Shown one piece after another: positions 26,759 to 38,750 of a stretch of DNA of 64,000 nucleotides. Numbering within the stretch: the stretch's first letter is position 1; the number at the start of each line of letters is the position of its first letter. The stretch is from Sphagnum magellanicum (lineage: Eukaryota; Streptophyta; Sphagnopsida; Sphagnales; Sphagnaceae): NCBI GenBank assembly GCA_021904315.1, contig CM038907.1, positions 18,979,223 through 19,043,222 on the forward strand, in the 5' to 3' direction. The notes beneath the pieces are model-generated. The model ran no database searches. It saw nothing but the letters and a program-made list of their open reading frames with translations, and was not told where the DNA came from. The translations under genes were made by a program, and so were the position numbers.

Positions 26759-28031
26759 TCCCCATACAAAATAATGAATCAAAACTTGTCAAAATCTTAA
26801 GAAGGACTATATTTAAAACCATTACAATTCTAGATTCATCATAATCATCCATAAATGTGTCTTTACATGTAAAAAAAGACTAGTCAAAAAAGACAAAAAA
26901 AAGTGACATTATGAACCCTAATGTTAGTGGACAAAGGCCCCCATATTGTGGAAAAGTCCTTTGAAAATGGATGAGGCAACACCTAAACTGAAGGCCGTGT
27001 TGTTATCAAGGGGTATTGATATGACAAATTGCAATGCCTTGGTAGTTGCACATACTACTTTCAAAATGATAAGCCTATAGCTTATGTATTCTCACACCTA
27101 GTGCTAGCTTCCAAATTCACAATGTTGACTACAACACACACACAATGAAAGGTAGCTTTTCGACTTATGAAGTGAAAGCTTTTGTTTTAGAGATTATCCT
27201 AGATGCCCTTGAAGAGGTTAAGCTCCTTGGTTAAACCATCTGGAATGTTTTTCTACAAGATCAATTTTAAAGACATTAATAGTTGATCTGCATCATTAAG
27301 TTACTTAGCTGGTAGAATCAAGTACTTGCAAGGCTTGATAGACTTCTATGTGATCTAGTGGACTTGATGAACATTAATTAAACATCAATAATTTTGGGTA
27401 CATTTTAAGAGTTACTGGATCATGTGTCTTGTCATTTTCCCCCTTTCGATACTCTCATGTGGCATGCCTCCATATTGGACAAGTGGACCATTGGACTCAA
27501 GATTTTGAAGTGTTGCATACTTTTGTTCTATTTATTCAAAGTTAGATCAAATGTGGGTTGTTTTCCAGTAAGGAGAGACATGAGAATGTCAGCAGTCTCG
27601 ACAAAGAGTGTGATCAATCCAACAGTCTTTTGACAAGCAATGATGGACACTTTGTCTAGCCAACAATAGACAGATTCAATAACTTAGAGGGGTTTGATGA
27701 CATTACTGAGGAAGGTCTACACAGCATCAACCTTTCCATAGATGCAAAATGGAAACAAAAATGCATGGCATTTCTTACTACATCTATGGAAAAAAAGTTT
27801 CAAATTACAAATTTACATACTAGTATTTGAGATGTCCTCAAAAAGTTCATCCCCCCAACCAAGTTGCATTTCCTAACTCCTAGATTCATTACATCATAAC
27901 TTGTTCCATGTATGTACATCTAGCTGCGTCTGAACATGAAGTCCAAATTCTCTCAACACCAAAATTATATTAACAAAGTTGATCAAAATTAAAACTCAAA
28001 CAAAATTAAGCCCTTTAACAATCTGCACCTG

Positions 28032-29559
28032 TTAAAACAAAATTGGGACCATGGCAATAGACCCATCAACTTGACTATCTGACATTGTTTTCCCCTTGTG
28101 TGATTTTGTTGGAAGCAATGCCCGGATCTCTTCCAGGTAAACCCGCATTGATCCTAATTGTTTATGTATATTATTAAATCGCAAGGAATTGCTTCTGCTG
28201 GCATTGTAATATGCTTCAAGTGAGTTCAAGTACTCTTGGTGCATCATTTTCTCTTATTTCTTCTGTTTCTCCACAACTTCCAATTGTAAGGTAATCTGCA
28301 CCTGCAACATCTCTCTCTCTCATCTAGTAGTTATTTGTTGTAGTTTTCATAGAACTTTAGCTCCTTATTAGCAATCTGGTTAAGGTGAACTTTGTCATCA
28401 CTCTCTTCACATGCCTGTCATTGCATTAGTGCTCTATGTAACTTTTCTTCCGAGTCCAGAACAGCAACCTCCAATCCTGTAAGCTCATGCTCAAGGCTTG
28501 AAAGTATAATGACATCCTCCTGTAACAAATCTTTGCAACTTGACAGACTTGATCTACATAGCAGGACTTATTTTTCCAGCTCATGTAATTCTACTATAGA
28601 TGTATGCACAAGGTTGCTACAAGAGTGGAGCTCATTCGTGAATTACTTGATCACATGACCCTCTGAATCAGACTTTGTTGTGTTGTTCATGCTTTCTGCA
28701 TCTGCATCTTCAAAAATTTCTTCATTTGCAGTTTGACTACATTGACCAACATGGTATTGGGTTGTTTCATACTCTTGAGATCTAGGGCTGTTATACACCT
28801 CCAGATGTATCACATCTTTTGCAACTTCAAGAATCTGTTCTGCAATTCCAAAATCAGTGGCTTCCACAACATGGGATTCGGTCTCTGCATTTCCTTCCCC
28901 ACCTGTAATGCAATTGCTTCTGCAGCCATTTTGTTGCATTTTTTCCCTCCTGTGTTTATAGACTCGGGAACGCTTCGAACCTTCAAGCAGTCGATGTACA
29001 TACTCTGAATTCACCACATCTTCTACAACTTTAGGGACTTGTTCTACATTCCCAGAATCACGAGCCTCCACAACATTGGGCTCGGTCTCCTCATTTCCTC
29101 GACCCCCACTTGTAACGCAATTGCTTCTGCAGTCTTTCTGCGACCTTTTCGCCTTCCTCGGCTTACACGTTCGGGATCGCTTTGAGCCTTTACCTCGATG
29201 TGAATGCACACCTTGAACTTGCACTTCAGCTGCAAAAGTAGCCCAACAAACTTCTTTTCCCCGACTCTCAGCCAAAACACCTTTTGCGAAAGACAAACTA
29301 ATGACGTCATTTGTGATCACAGGCCTCTGGAAGACTAGGCCTTTGGCCATAGTTCTTCCACTCGAAAAATCAAATCAACATCTGTGCAGAACTTGTTATA
29401 TCTAAATCCATGGCTGTCAAGGCACTCAGCTCCCCAAACTAACTCACAATCTTTCACACTAAAAAACTTTGGATCGATGTTCCTAGGATTAAGCCCTTCA
29501 GTTGATAGTCCCACTACAGAAGCGAAAAACTCAACAGTGAGCTCCCTACTGTGTCTCAA
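28032..29559 (-). pseudogene. Intronless disabled coding sequence, unknown family
   Basis: Reads on the minus strand as one long protein-like sequence broken by mutations. An N-terminal frame (29,559-29,335, VVGLSTEGLNPRNIDPKFF) shifts into a 235-codon frame (29,350-28,643). That frame runs past a stop into FTNELHSC and a coiled-coil-like part (LSSLEHELTGLEVAVLDSEE), interrupted by three more stops. A second frameshift then leads to 28,247-28,032 (MMHQEYLNSLEAYYN). The 235-codon frame holds two tandem units of 69 residues, each starting GSKRSR and containing a CRSNC(V/I)T motif. No introns are evident over about 1.5 kb, which suggests a retrocopy or a transposon-carried gene. Family not recognised. 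Confidence 0.6.
28775..29188 (-). repeat. Two tandem 207-bp coding units
   Basis: Units at 29,188-28,982 and 28,981-28,775 encode paired segments of 69 residues. Shared positions include GSKRSR, the CRSNC(V/I)T core, a glycine-rich stretch, a VVEA motif and an (A/V)EQ(I/V) heptad-like stretch. The lack of a frame change between them means duplication occurred while the sequence was still coding. Confidence 0.7.
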
Positions 29560-30323
29560 AGTAAAATCTGTTTTTGTTAATATTGTGTGTCTTCTGTAAT
29601 TATAATGTTGTTTAGATCACATTTAATTATATCATGTAACAAATCATCAACATGTAAGCATGCATGCTAATTGGAAGGACTGGGCTTTCCTACTCCGATC
29701 AAAAATGTAAGTAAATACTGCACTGCAAATACAATTACTTACAGACATATGGATCCATGTTGTCACAAACATATATCAGTACCATAGACATCACACTAGA
29801 CAACGTAGATCTCAGGAAAAAAAAACATAGAAATTGAACTGTGAGCTAGAAGTTATATTATCATTGATGGATTTTTTGTGGAAGAAGCTCAATCCTTCTA
29901 ATGTTTTTGAGAATCACTGACTATGCAGTTCACAAGTTTTACAAATCCCACAAAACCTAGTTCAAACTTCAAATTTCAAAAGATTTGGATTTCTGCAAAG
30001 TTCAATAAACTATGCAACTCAAGCTCTCAAGACTTGTCGTGTCAAAAATGGTGAGTGGGAGTTCAGAACCCAAACACAGACCATAGTGGATGAAGATGAC
30101 ATGGTGGGAATTCGAAACCTAGTTCGCCCGCAACATTGGTTGATGCTGATGAACTTGGATGGACGTGCACACGCATACTAATCAATTATTTCAAAAATCA
30201 TCATCCCGCCTTTGACTAAACACTTGAGCCATGTCAACACAATTTGACTGTTCGCCAAGCACTAAACATTTATCCAAGGAGGCACCATTGGCTCCTAATA
30301 GTGTGGTTAAACGCATTTATGCA

Positions 30324-30745
30324 GCTTTAGTTCTTTGACTACATAAGACCTAGATGTAAAGAACATGTTGAAGATTCATACTAGACAACTTAGACTTTTG
30401 CATCTTGAGCATTCTTCCCTTCAATGCGTCCATAGTAGAAAACCATCCTAGCTCCAAAGAATAAGAAGAAAAATAAACACACAATGCGAAAAAAATATTT
30501 AGCTTCTAAAAGTTGTTTCTTTTTATCCAGGTTGACCTCTGCAACTTCAATCCATCCCTTAGCACCAACAACATCCACACACATGCCAAACAATTTGCAC
30601 CTCTATGAACCAAAATCATCATTCCTCCACAAATCAATCATCATTCCACTCTAAGACAAACAAATGTTAGTTTTTGGCATTTAAGCATTAACATGGCCTT
30701 CTTTGTTCACACTTTAAACCTTAACAATAAAATATTTTATACATT
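30324..30745 (-). repeat. 5' LTR, part B
   Basis: Direct repeat of 18,178-18,640. Landmarks shared in order are TTAGTTCT, ATGTAAAGAAC, TTTTGCATCTTG, TAGTAGAAAACCATCCTA, AAACACACAATG and CATCCACACACA. Differences are mostly transitions. It lies 5.4 kb from part A, whereas the left LTR has the two 480 bp apart. Confidence 0.7.
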
Positions 30746-33100
30746 TATGGGTTACAAACTAACTTAAAAAGGTGAAATTATAAATGTGGGTGCTACTTCA
30801 CCTTGGCCCACAACAATGATGTGACAAAATCTAAAACTAATAAGTAAAATTTAACCATAGTAAATGAAAATAAACTAGATTAAATACTTATTGTATTTTC
30901 CTAGTTGGTAAGGTACCTATTTTTTTTTTAAATGTTAGCAAATGCAAAATAGTTGACAATCTATTCAACTTTGGTGGTGATCCCTTTCAAAGAAACTTTG
31001 TTCGATTTTTTTTTTTCCATTTTTCCTTGTTATGAGCAATTGCCATATGTAGATGTGATGTATGTGATTAAGTCCTTGAAAAAAATTGTACAAAACTTCC
31101 TCCCAAAAAAAAATTCCAAAAATTATATCAAGAATTTTACAACCATATAATTCATGGTTTCCAAAGAGAGCTTTCTTTTGTTTTGATGATTTTAAAACTA
31201 TTTTGCAAACCTTTTTTTTAAAGAGAAAGCCTTGAATGCCTTCCAAAAGTGTTGGACATTGGTGGACCATGCTGCCCTATCTTTATTTGAAATCTCAAAT
31301 GAGATCTTAAACCTCAAGATCTTGAACCAAAACAATATATGCCAAGTTGCAAGTATACACTCTACAAGTAGAAATGGACTATAACCTCCATCAATTTTCT
31401 TATGATCCATTTTATGGGATGTTTAGGAAATTGGTATTTTGGGAAAAAACTTGGTCATGGTGGTTGGTTGTTGGCATAACAATTCAAAACATGTATATTC
31501 ATTTCTACAAGCTAGTGTTGTTTGATGTGTATTTTATTGAGGACAAGATGAAGTATGACCTCTTTCTTTTGTCACCAAGTGACAAAACTACACCACAAAA
31601 TTCCCCCTTTCTTTTTTGGATCATGCATGTGCTTCATTTAACAAAAAAGGGTTAATGTTAGGTTTTATGTGTGTTGTGGTGTAAGTAATCCTTTAAGAGA
31701 CTTGACTTGGTTGCTTTCTAGGTGTGGCTAGATGCAACTATCTATTAGAAAACAACAATGTGCAGGATATGAACACAAGGTATGTAAAACATCATTCTAA
31801 CTTGGTGTCCTTACATATGGCTAAATGCTTATAATTATGTTATGCCAATTTTCAACTTAAGAAAAGTCTAAGGTCAAGAAAGCCAACTTCACTAGATTGT
31901 AGTTTGGAATGTATACCTATGAAAAAATTTCACATCTTTGAATAACCTCACCTATTACATGAGCCAAGCAAATGTGTGGTAATACTACCAATAGTTTGAA
32001 GAGCAATAGACACAAAGTTTGATTGATCAAAAGGTGAAGGAACATTTGGCTTAAACAATAGCAACATTTGCACAACAACAAATAAGGGGTGCAATTACCA
32101 ACATTTGGCAATCTTGCAATCTAAATAGTACAAGCCACTCCTTGCTCTTGGGTTGCTCCAATGGCCTTCGATGCCACCAAACATGTGTTCACTTATTTTA
32201 CAACCACCATTTGCACCTCCTTCATGTACTCTTAAGGATATACTCCATCTTCTTGGCTATAATGACTACTATTTGCACCTAGCAACGTGTGTTGTTATAA
32301 AATTAGGTTGAGTTGCATGCTTGATATTATAGCCTTCCAAGTTGTGTGTCTCCACTTTTGTGGATCTATAGCATATGTTTGTGATTGGAGAGTTAACAAG
32401 TCAACAAAGATACCATTAATGTCTATTTAAGTCCTATAATTGTGCATGCAATGTTTTATTTGCAAAAACACTTGATAAGTTGGCCTACAATTTAGATTGA
32501 AAATAGATGTGAACTCGAACTTGACATTTTTTCAAAAACACTAAGAAGTGGGTACATACACAATTTCAACTTATCATGTTTGAGAAAGTTGCTAAGTTTT
32601 ACAATGTCAACATTTAGTGTAAATTGCCAATTTTTTGTTGTGGGGTCAACCTCAATATCTCCTATTTTTTGTTCTTTTTAAGCCATTGAAGTTTGCATGT
32701 TTATATGATAAATATGGCTAATTGATTTGACAATGGAATGTACTAGAAAAAAATTTCACCTTTGCAAAATATGTGCCTATAAATGGTGGAACACCACCTA
32801 CATACAAACTTAGGCTAATAGAAATTGGCCAAAATGTAATCATTCTATTTGCAACTATTAGTCATTTTCACCTTTGGACAATTTTGCAACTATTTCTTAT
32901 GTAGGTCATATTTGTAACTATTGTGATTTTGATCTTTCCATGTGAATAACATTTGATTTGGTTTTCATCAAAGAAGAACAACTTATGTCCCATTAGTTAC
33001 AAATGTGACCAACTTAATCGTAACTTTATGAATATAACAAATGTATTTTGTGCATCCTAAGGGGTATAATTAGGCATATTAGGATTTACAAATGTATGCT
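30746..33100. other. AT-rich intergenic DNA, nothing recognised
   Basis: Short open frames on both strands (for example around 31,000-31,650) have skewed composition, rich in Phe, Ile and Lys, and no motif. No repeat or gene could be supported. Confidence 0.5.
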
Positions 33101-34260
33101 TTCAATGTATATGAACCACCATATTACATGTGTATTCAATAATTATTATTAACATTAAATGGCATTGATATTATGGTTACACTAGGTGTATATTTTGAAT
33201 ATACACATATTTATACAAGATATTTACTAAATATATTGCACCCCTATTACAAGTTTATCAAAGTTAGTTTATTATACTTCCTCAAATTATTACAAATGAC
33301 ATTTTATTGTTATTATTATATTGATATTTATAGTTTTAAATCAGCCATAAAAATTGACATAATAATAAAAATATGAACAACAATTTAGTTAACCTAAGTT
33401 AATAAATACTAAACCGATAATAATTCCATTATCCTTTAATGTTTTAATATTTATGAATATATTTATATTAATTACTGAAATTATTTTCAAAGGACTAATG
33501 TACTTATTTTTCAATATATTTTTATTTATTAAAAATTTGAATACTTAATATAATAATTCATAAAAGTTATAAAAAATGACTTAATTGTATGCTAATGATA
33601 AAATAGCTAGCCTTGGCTACAACTAGCCACAATAATAATTCAATTAATGTTATTATTATTGTTAAGTATTAATTTTTAAATTTATTATTAGCTATAAAAA
33701 AAGAAAAAAATGGGAATAATTATAACAAAGTAGTTAGCCTAGGTTAATTACTAGTTAAATTATTAGAGTTGTAAAATTAGTGCTTAATGTTTATAATTAA
33801 TAGTTACTAATTAACAATTATTCAAATTTTCAGTTATTAAAACTTTATGAACTATTAATAAATAATTAATTAACCATTAGTTAGTTATTTCAGTATTAGC
33901 CAATGATTAATTAACTAAATTAGTTAATAATTCATTATAGTTAATATCTAATTAGAATTAAATATTTATTAATATTTAATATTTTAATTATTTCTTTAGT
34001 TATATAATTATGTAATTAAAAATTATTGGTGATTATTATTATTAAAAAAATAAGTTAGTTGGCTAATTTATTAATTAATCATTTTAAAGTCTATTTCTTA
34101 ATTAATTAATTAAAATATTAATTAATTTACGTTTTATTCGCTAATTAATTAATAATATTATTAGTTAATTAGTTAATATATTATTTAGCTAGTTAGCTAG
34201 TCACTTACCTACTTAATTATAATTTACAAAAAATAAAATGAAAATAAAAAATATGGGATA
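33100..34260. repeat. Extremely AT-rich low-complexity tract
   Basis: Almost pure A and T with many short TTAATTAA-type palindromes, strongest between 33,880 and 34,200, where TAATTAATTAA and TTAGTTAATTAGTTAA patterns recur. No coding potential. It could be a scaffold-attachment or replication-type region or simply degenerate microsatellite; the sequence alone does not decide. Confidence 0.6.
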
Positions 34261-34439
34261 AAAACTTTAGTTGCAAGTAATTTGTGACTAAACATATTTA
34301 TCCCATATGTTTTGTCTTTTATTTTCATCTTGAAAAATATATAAGCAAGGTGTTTTGTTTTACATTTTCATATTTGAAAACATGGGCATAAGGGATGAAC
34401 CAATCAAAAAGGTTAAACCAAAAATAAAATATAAATATT

Positions 34440-34670
34440 CATGTATGTACACCTAATTTACCTACTTCCTTAGCCTATTTACCTACCTACCTAAATAAGT
34501 ATTTAGCCTAGGTAGGTAATTAGGTTGTATCTAAATAGGTGTTTAGCCTAAATAAATGGGTATGTAGTCGATCCTACCAACTTATGTAGGTAGGTAAGCT
34601 TAGGTGGGTGGGTAGCTAGGTACCTACCCACCTACCTACCTACTTACCTACTTACCTACTTCAACCTACA
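34440..34670. repeat. TACC/GGTA simple-repeat palindrome
   Basis: The first part carries ACCTACCTACC. The middle switches to GTAGGTAGGTAAG and GGTGGGTGGG. The last part returns to ACCTACCCACCTACCTACC and TTACCTACTTACC. The two strands' versions can pair, so the region can form long hairpins. A smaller ACCTACC cluster lies at 9,893-9,915. Confidence 0.75.
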
Positions 34671-34679
34671 TATATAAAT

Positions 34680-37519
34680 ATTAATTTAAATTGATTTTGA
34701 AAAAAATCAATTAATATGTCAGGTGGCAAATTTCTATTACATCATGTGTCATAATTTAAAACCATACCAGCATAAAAACTAGATGTCTTAGATTATTTCA
34801 AAATTAAAGTAAAAAATCTAAAATTATTAAAAGTTGAGACACATGGCAACACATCACTTGTTTCCCATTATTCACCCAAAAAATCACATCTTAGTCACAA
34901 ACAACGATACATATATGGTTAGTCAAAGGATGAAATTGTATTTCATTGACTTTTTCTTTCATCCAATTTTTTTAATCTTTTACGACTAATGTCACATGCA
35001 ATTTGTTCAACACAATTATTAAGATTTTAATTACAAATGTCACCTACAACTAAAAATTAGTTATAAAGACTAGTGGCAAAATGTCCATTTTCTATTAGTG
35101 CCTTTAGTCACATAAACTTTAATTAGTAATGGCCCAACATCACAATATTATCCCAATGACAATGGTTCAACATAACCCCAACAACAATAATATTCTAGCA
35201 GCAATCGTGCACCCTAATAGCATTATGCAAATAATAACACATTACCACCACAACAATCATATTCTATTATTAACATTACCTTGCAACATGAATATACTAT
35301 TAGTAACACCACATTACAACACTAGTATTCCAATGGGTTGAACATGTCACCAATGTCCTCTAGGTTCAATGGGCCACATGCGTATTGGTAGAGATGAAAA
35401 ATTTTGAGTGTGAAATTCTAATGTAGAACACTTGATTTGTGATACTTAATTTGATGAATTCTAGACTAATTTTTGCTAACAGTATTCTACCTATTGGATA
35501 AATTCAGTTTTGCCATGCTTTTATGTTGATCAAATGCAAAATAATATGTTTTGCACATTATATCATGGAGGGTTTAATTAGAATGTGATGGAAAATGAGT
35601 GAAATTGAAGTAGAACCTCTTTCAAAGAGACATAAAACATGTTATGGGGGCAAACAAAATGTTATTTTGTACTTTCATTAACAAAAGAAAAAGAGGATTA
35701 TAATTGGTATTGATGGAGCTTTGTTGTAGTACATACAAAGTTGCCAAGGTGGAGAATAAAAGTATTGGCAACCTATCAGGCATTGCACCACACTTTAGTT
35801 TTGGCATAACATTTTAAACAAACAAAATAGTTGCACACCATATGCAATGACAAATGTCATGATGGCAATTTACATCATTTGCAATAATGGAGTACTCATG
35901 TACCTTTGCAACAAATGCCACTTAAAAAAATAACCTCGGAATGTAGCTTATGTAATGTACCAAGCACCATTGTACATGGCCACTTTGTTTTCTACATGCC
36001 CACTCTACTTGTAATTATTATCTTTTTTTGACATTGGATTGTAAATGCAATCATGAAATTGGGACTTCACCACATGTCAAATAATATAAACTAATTTATT
36101 GAATAATCCTTATTAAGTTGGGATGGCATTTTGGATTACTATTTTAATGCACAAGATAGGCACCTCATTAACATCACTATTATCACAAAATATGCAACTA
36201 AATCCTTAATTTCAGATGTACAAAACCATTTTTTAACAATCACATAAGAAAAGTAGCATGTGCATTTTCATGCCAAATGTAATACAACATATTATTGAAA
36301 AACAAATGACACAAAATATAATGTTCCCAAATATGAACAATCCAAACCAATATATAACCTAACCCTTTTGTTCGACATGTAGGTTAAAACTACAACAAAA
36401 ATAAATAAAATTACATAATTTGACATGTGCAACAACGTGAAACAAATAAGAAAGAACAACAATATGAAACAATAGTCATAAGAAATGCCACATTAGATAT
36501 GGAAAAACAAGGTCTTTCATTTGAACTAACATTATTTCCTTTTTTATTCCCACATGGACATGGAGCTTATGATAATATTATATCTTTAATCAATATCTAA
36601 AATAAAGGATGATTGCATTACTTTCACATTTTACATTCCACAAACCATACTTACTTCCATTTAATGCATGACCGGATCAACGATTTACATTTAACCACAC
36701 AAATTGTTGGGAATATTACCACCCAAAATATGAAGACTACAATGTTGTGTCACACCATGTATCATTGCTTCCTTTATGGGGTGCCCATCTTAACATCCAA
36801 TGGGTTACCTCTTCATATTGGTTTTATTATCTTTTAAAATATATTATGAAAATGTGAACCATATGGAGCATTGAATTTAAACAAAAAAATTGTGGAAGGT
36901 TTAGGCTTACAAAATGTTTTAAAAGTGCAATTTTAATTCTTACCCTCCCTTATAATCAACAAACCCTATATTTCTTGTAAAATCTATACTCACATGTTTG
37001 CAAATGCCAATGACCTTCCATAAGTGACTTTTATTCAATAATTTAACAAACTTTGAATATGACAAATTACAATGTCCCACTTTAAAATGTGATGGTCAAG
37101 ATGACCTAGGAAACTTCATTTACAAGAGTAATAAATTAATCAAATTTACAAATTTCCATCCCACATACAACATAAAAGGATTTTTTAACAACATATTATT
37201 ACAAAAAGTGTCTTTTAAAAATGAAAATGAATTTTTGTTCACATTGAACTTTGAAAAAAATTACATACATGAATGTTACATTTGCCACTTTTTATCATCA
37301 TTGGACAACTTATAAACATACTTACTAAAATATGCACATAAAGATTTTTTAATATTAAAAGACAAACACAATTATTTAACTATGTTAAAACATAGCATCC
37401 ATGACTAGACTGATACAACTACACATGTCATAAATGACTAGAAATGGCATAAACAACTAACCTAGTAAAAAAGGACTATTCATGGATGCCATGTTTTAGC
37501 ATAGTGCTTGAAACGTCAT
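34680..37519. other. AT-rich DNA, possibly the upstream part of a dead helicase element
   Basis: No intact gene. Open frames at 35,129-35,341 and 36,613-36,837 are rich in His, Asn and Ile and match no family I know. Given the PIF1-type helicase remnant that follows on the plus strand, part of 36,600-37,519 may be the upstream half of the same element, but no replication-initiator (Rep) motif was found. Confidence 0.35.
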
Positions 37520-38750
37520 CCATATGTTGACCCAAAATATACACAACCTAAATCTACAATTAATTATGTTTTCCATAATAAACAGCCAAACAAAATGCAA
37601 CTTGTTTTCAAACCTTCGCAATACACATTTGACACACACATTTCCATTATTGAAAACCCATAAGGTTTACATATTGTCACAAACACACTTCATAGTGGCA
37701 AAACTTTTTTAAAAAAATAATTCACACAAAATTTCCAATTGCTTGGCAAAAATGTATTATTATTAGCAACCATAGGTGTTATAACACTTCATTTGAACTC
37801 CACTGCCAATACAATACACACTACATTTCAAATTCCAACATGAAGATGTTTGTCCATCCTTCTTGAACTTAATAATATCATAGAACACTTCAAAAATGCA
37901 CATGTCATAGTCGTTGATGAAACATCAACGATGACCATCAACATGTTGTGTGCGACTGAACAACAACTAAAACAATCAATGAATCTTGAAAGCATATCTC
38001 CATTTAAAACAAATCTTGTACCACTTGTTGGAAACCTTGCCCAACTACCACCAATTTGTAAACACACTATTCAAAACAATAACATACTATGCAAAAGTTG
38101 CCATATTAAACCTACCCCATGTTGGAAAATAAGGAAATAACATTTCCTACCCATTTTTGTGCATAATCTTAGAGACCCTGAATTTTTCAATGTCATATGA
38201 AAAATAAATCCAACAACTAAAGAAATTCAAACAATTTTATCATTATGTTTCAAAAATAAATAAAACATACATTTTGAAATGGATGTAACCTCAACAATTC
38301 TTTGTACACATAAAACAAATGTTGTAGAATACAACACCATTATGTTACACAAACAATTTTCAATCACATAAAATACCAAGTAAAAATATTCACAAATGCT
38401 ACAAATATTAAACACATTGAACCATGGCTTAATGACAAGTCTTTCGACCACATGAACAACACTACATTATTCATGTTCACTAAAAATGGTAACCTACTAA
38501 AAGGAGTTGTAAATGGTGCAACTACAACTATCAAATCTATCATTTTTGATCCTCAAAACAATGTTACAACCATAGAAGTTCAACTAACAAATAATTCCAC
38601 GAAAATGATTATCAAAAAATGTTCTTTCCAACATAAATATATGTACAATGGATATTATAACAAAACATCATTTTTTGATAGTAGTAACATACACTATGAT
38701 TGGCCACAAATCACAAAGTGTGGCAATTGCCACAAAAGTTGTCATTGACA
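37520..38750 (+). pseudogene. Degenerate PIF1/Helitron-type helicase
   Basis: Remnants of a superfamily-1 PIF1-like helicase in order on the plus strand. A motif-I region (37,524-37,712) has a ruined Walker A but keeps CNLFS before it and LLKTHK after it. Walker B is VIVVDE at about 37,904-37,921, followed by a TSTMTINMLCATEQQLKQ helix. Motif III is LVGNLAQLPPIC at about 38,016-38,051, where the family has GDxxQLPP. A late domain at 38,452-38,748 contains LLKGVVNGATTTIKSI. Frames are broken by stops, so it is not functional. Host PIF1 genes have introns and conserve these motifs; a Helitron origin is more likely but unproven because neither Rep domain nor ends were seen. Confidence 0.7.

Larger units (their letters stand above)
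24859..30323. mobile_element. Insertion of about 5.4 kb splitting the 5' LTR
   Basis: Lies between parts A and B of the right LTR, which are only about 480 bp apart in the left LTR. It contains AT-rich DNA, two plus-strand frames without a recognised family (26,096-26,329 and 26,372-26,758) and a minus-strand disabled coding sequence (28,032-29,559). I did not find terminal repeats or a target duplication. The middle of the LTR (about 17,700-18,178) was not recognised in it, so insertion was probably accompanied by a deletion. Confidence 0.5.
17522..30745 (-). mobile_element. Degenerate, nested Ty3/gypsy-type LTR retrotransposon
   Basis: Reconstructed from three kinds of evidence. First, direct repeats flank the region: block A at 17,522-17,700 and 24,688-24,858, then block B at 18,178-18,640 and 30,324-30,745, always in the order A then B, as in a split LTR. 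Second, coding remnants lie between them on the minus strand in gypsy order: zinc knuckle near 22.75 kb, RNase H near 20.6 kb, integrase near 19.4 kb. Third, a decayed primer-binding site lies beside the right-hand block A. All reading frames are broken. A segment around 21.1-22.2 kb replaces most of the reverse transcriptase, and another of about 5.4 kb splits the right LTR. The exact ends and the target-site duplication are not established. Confidence 0.75.
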
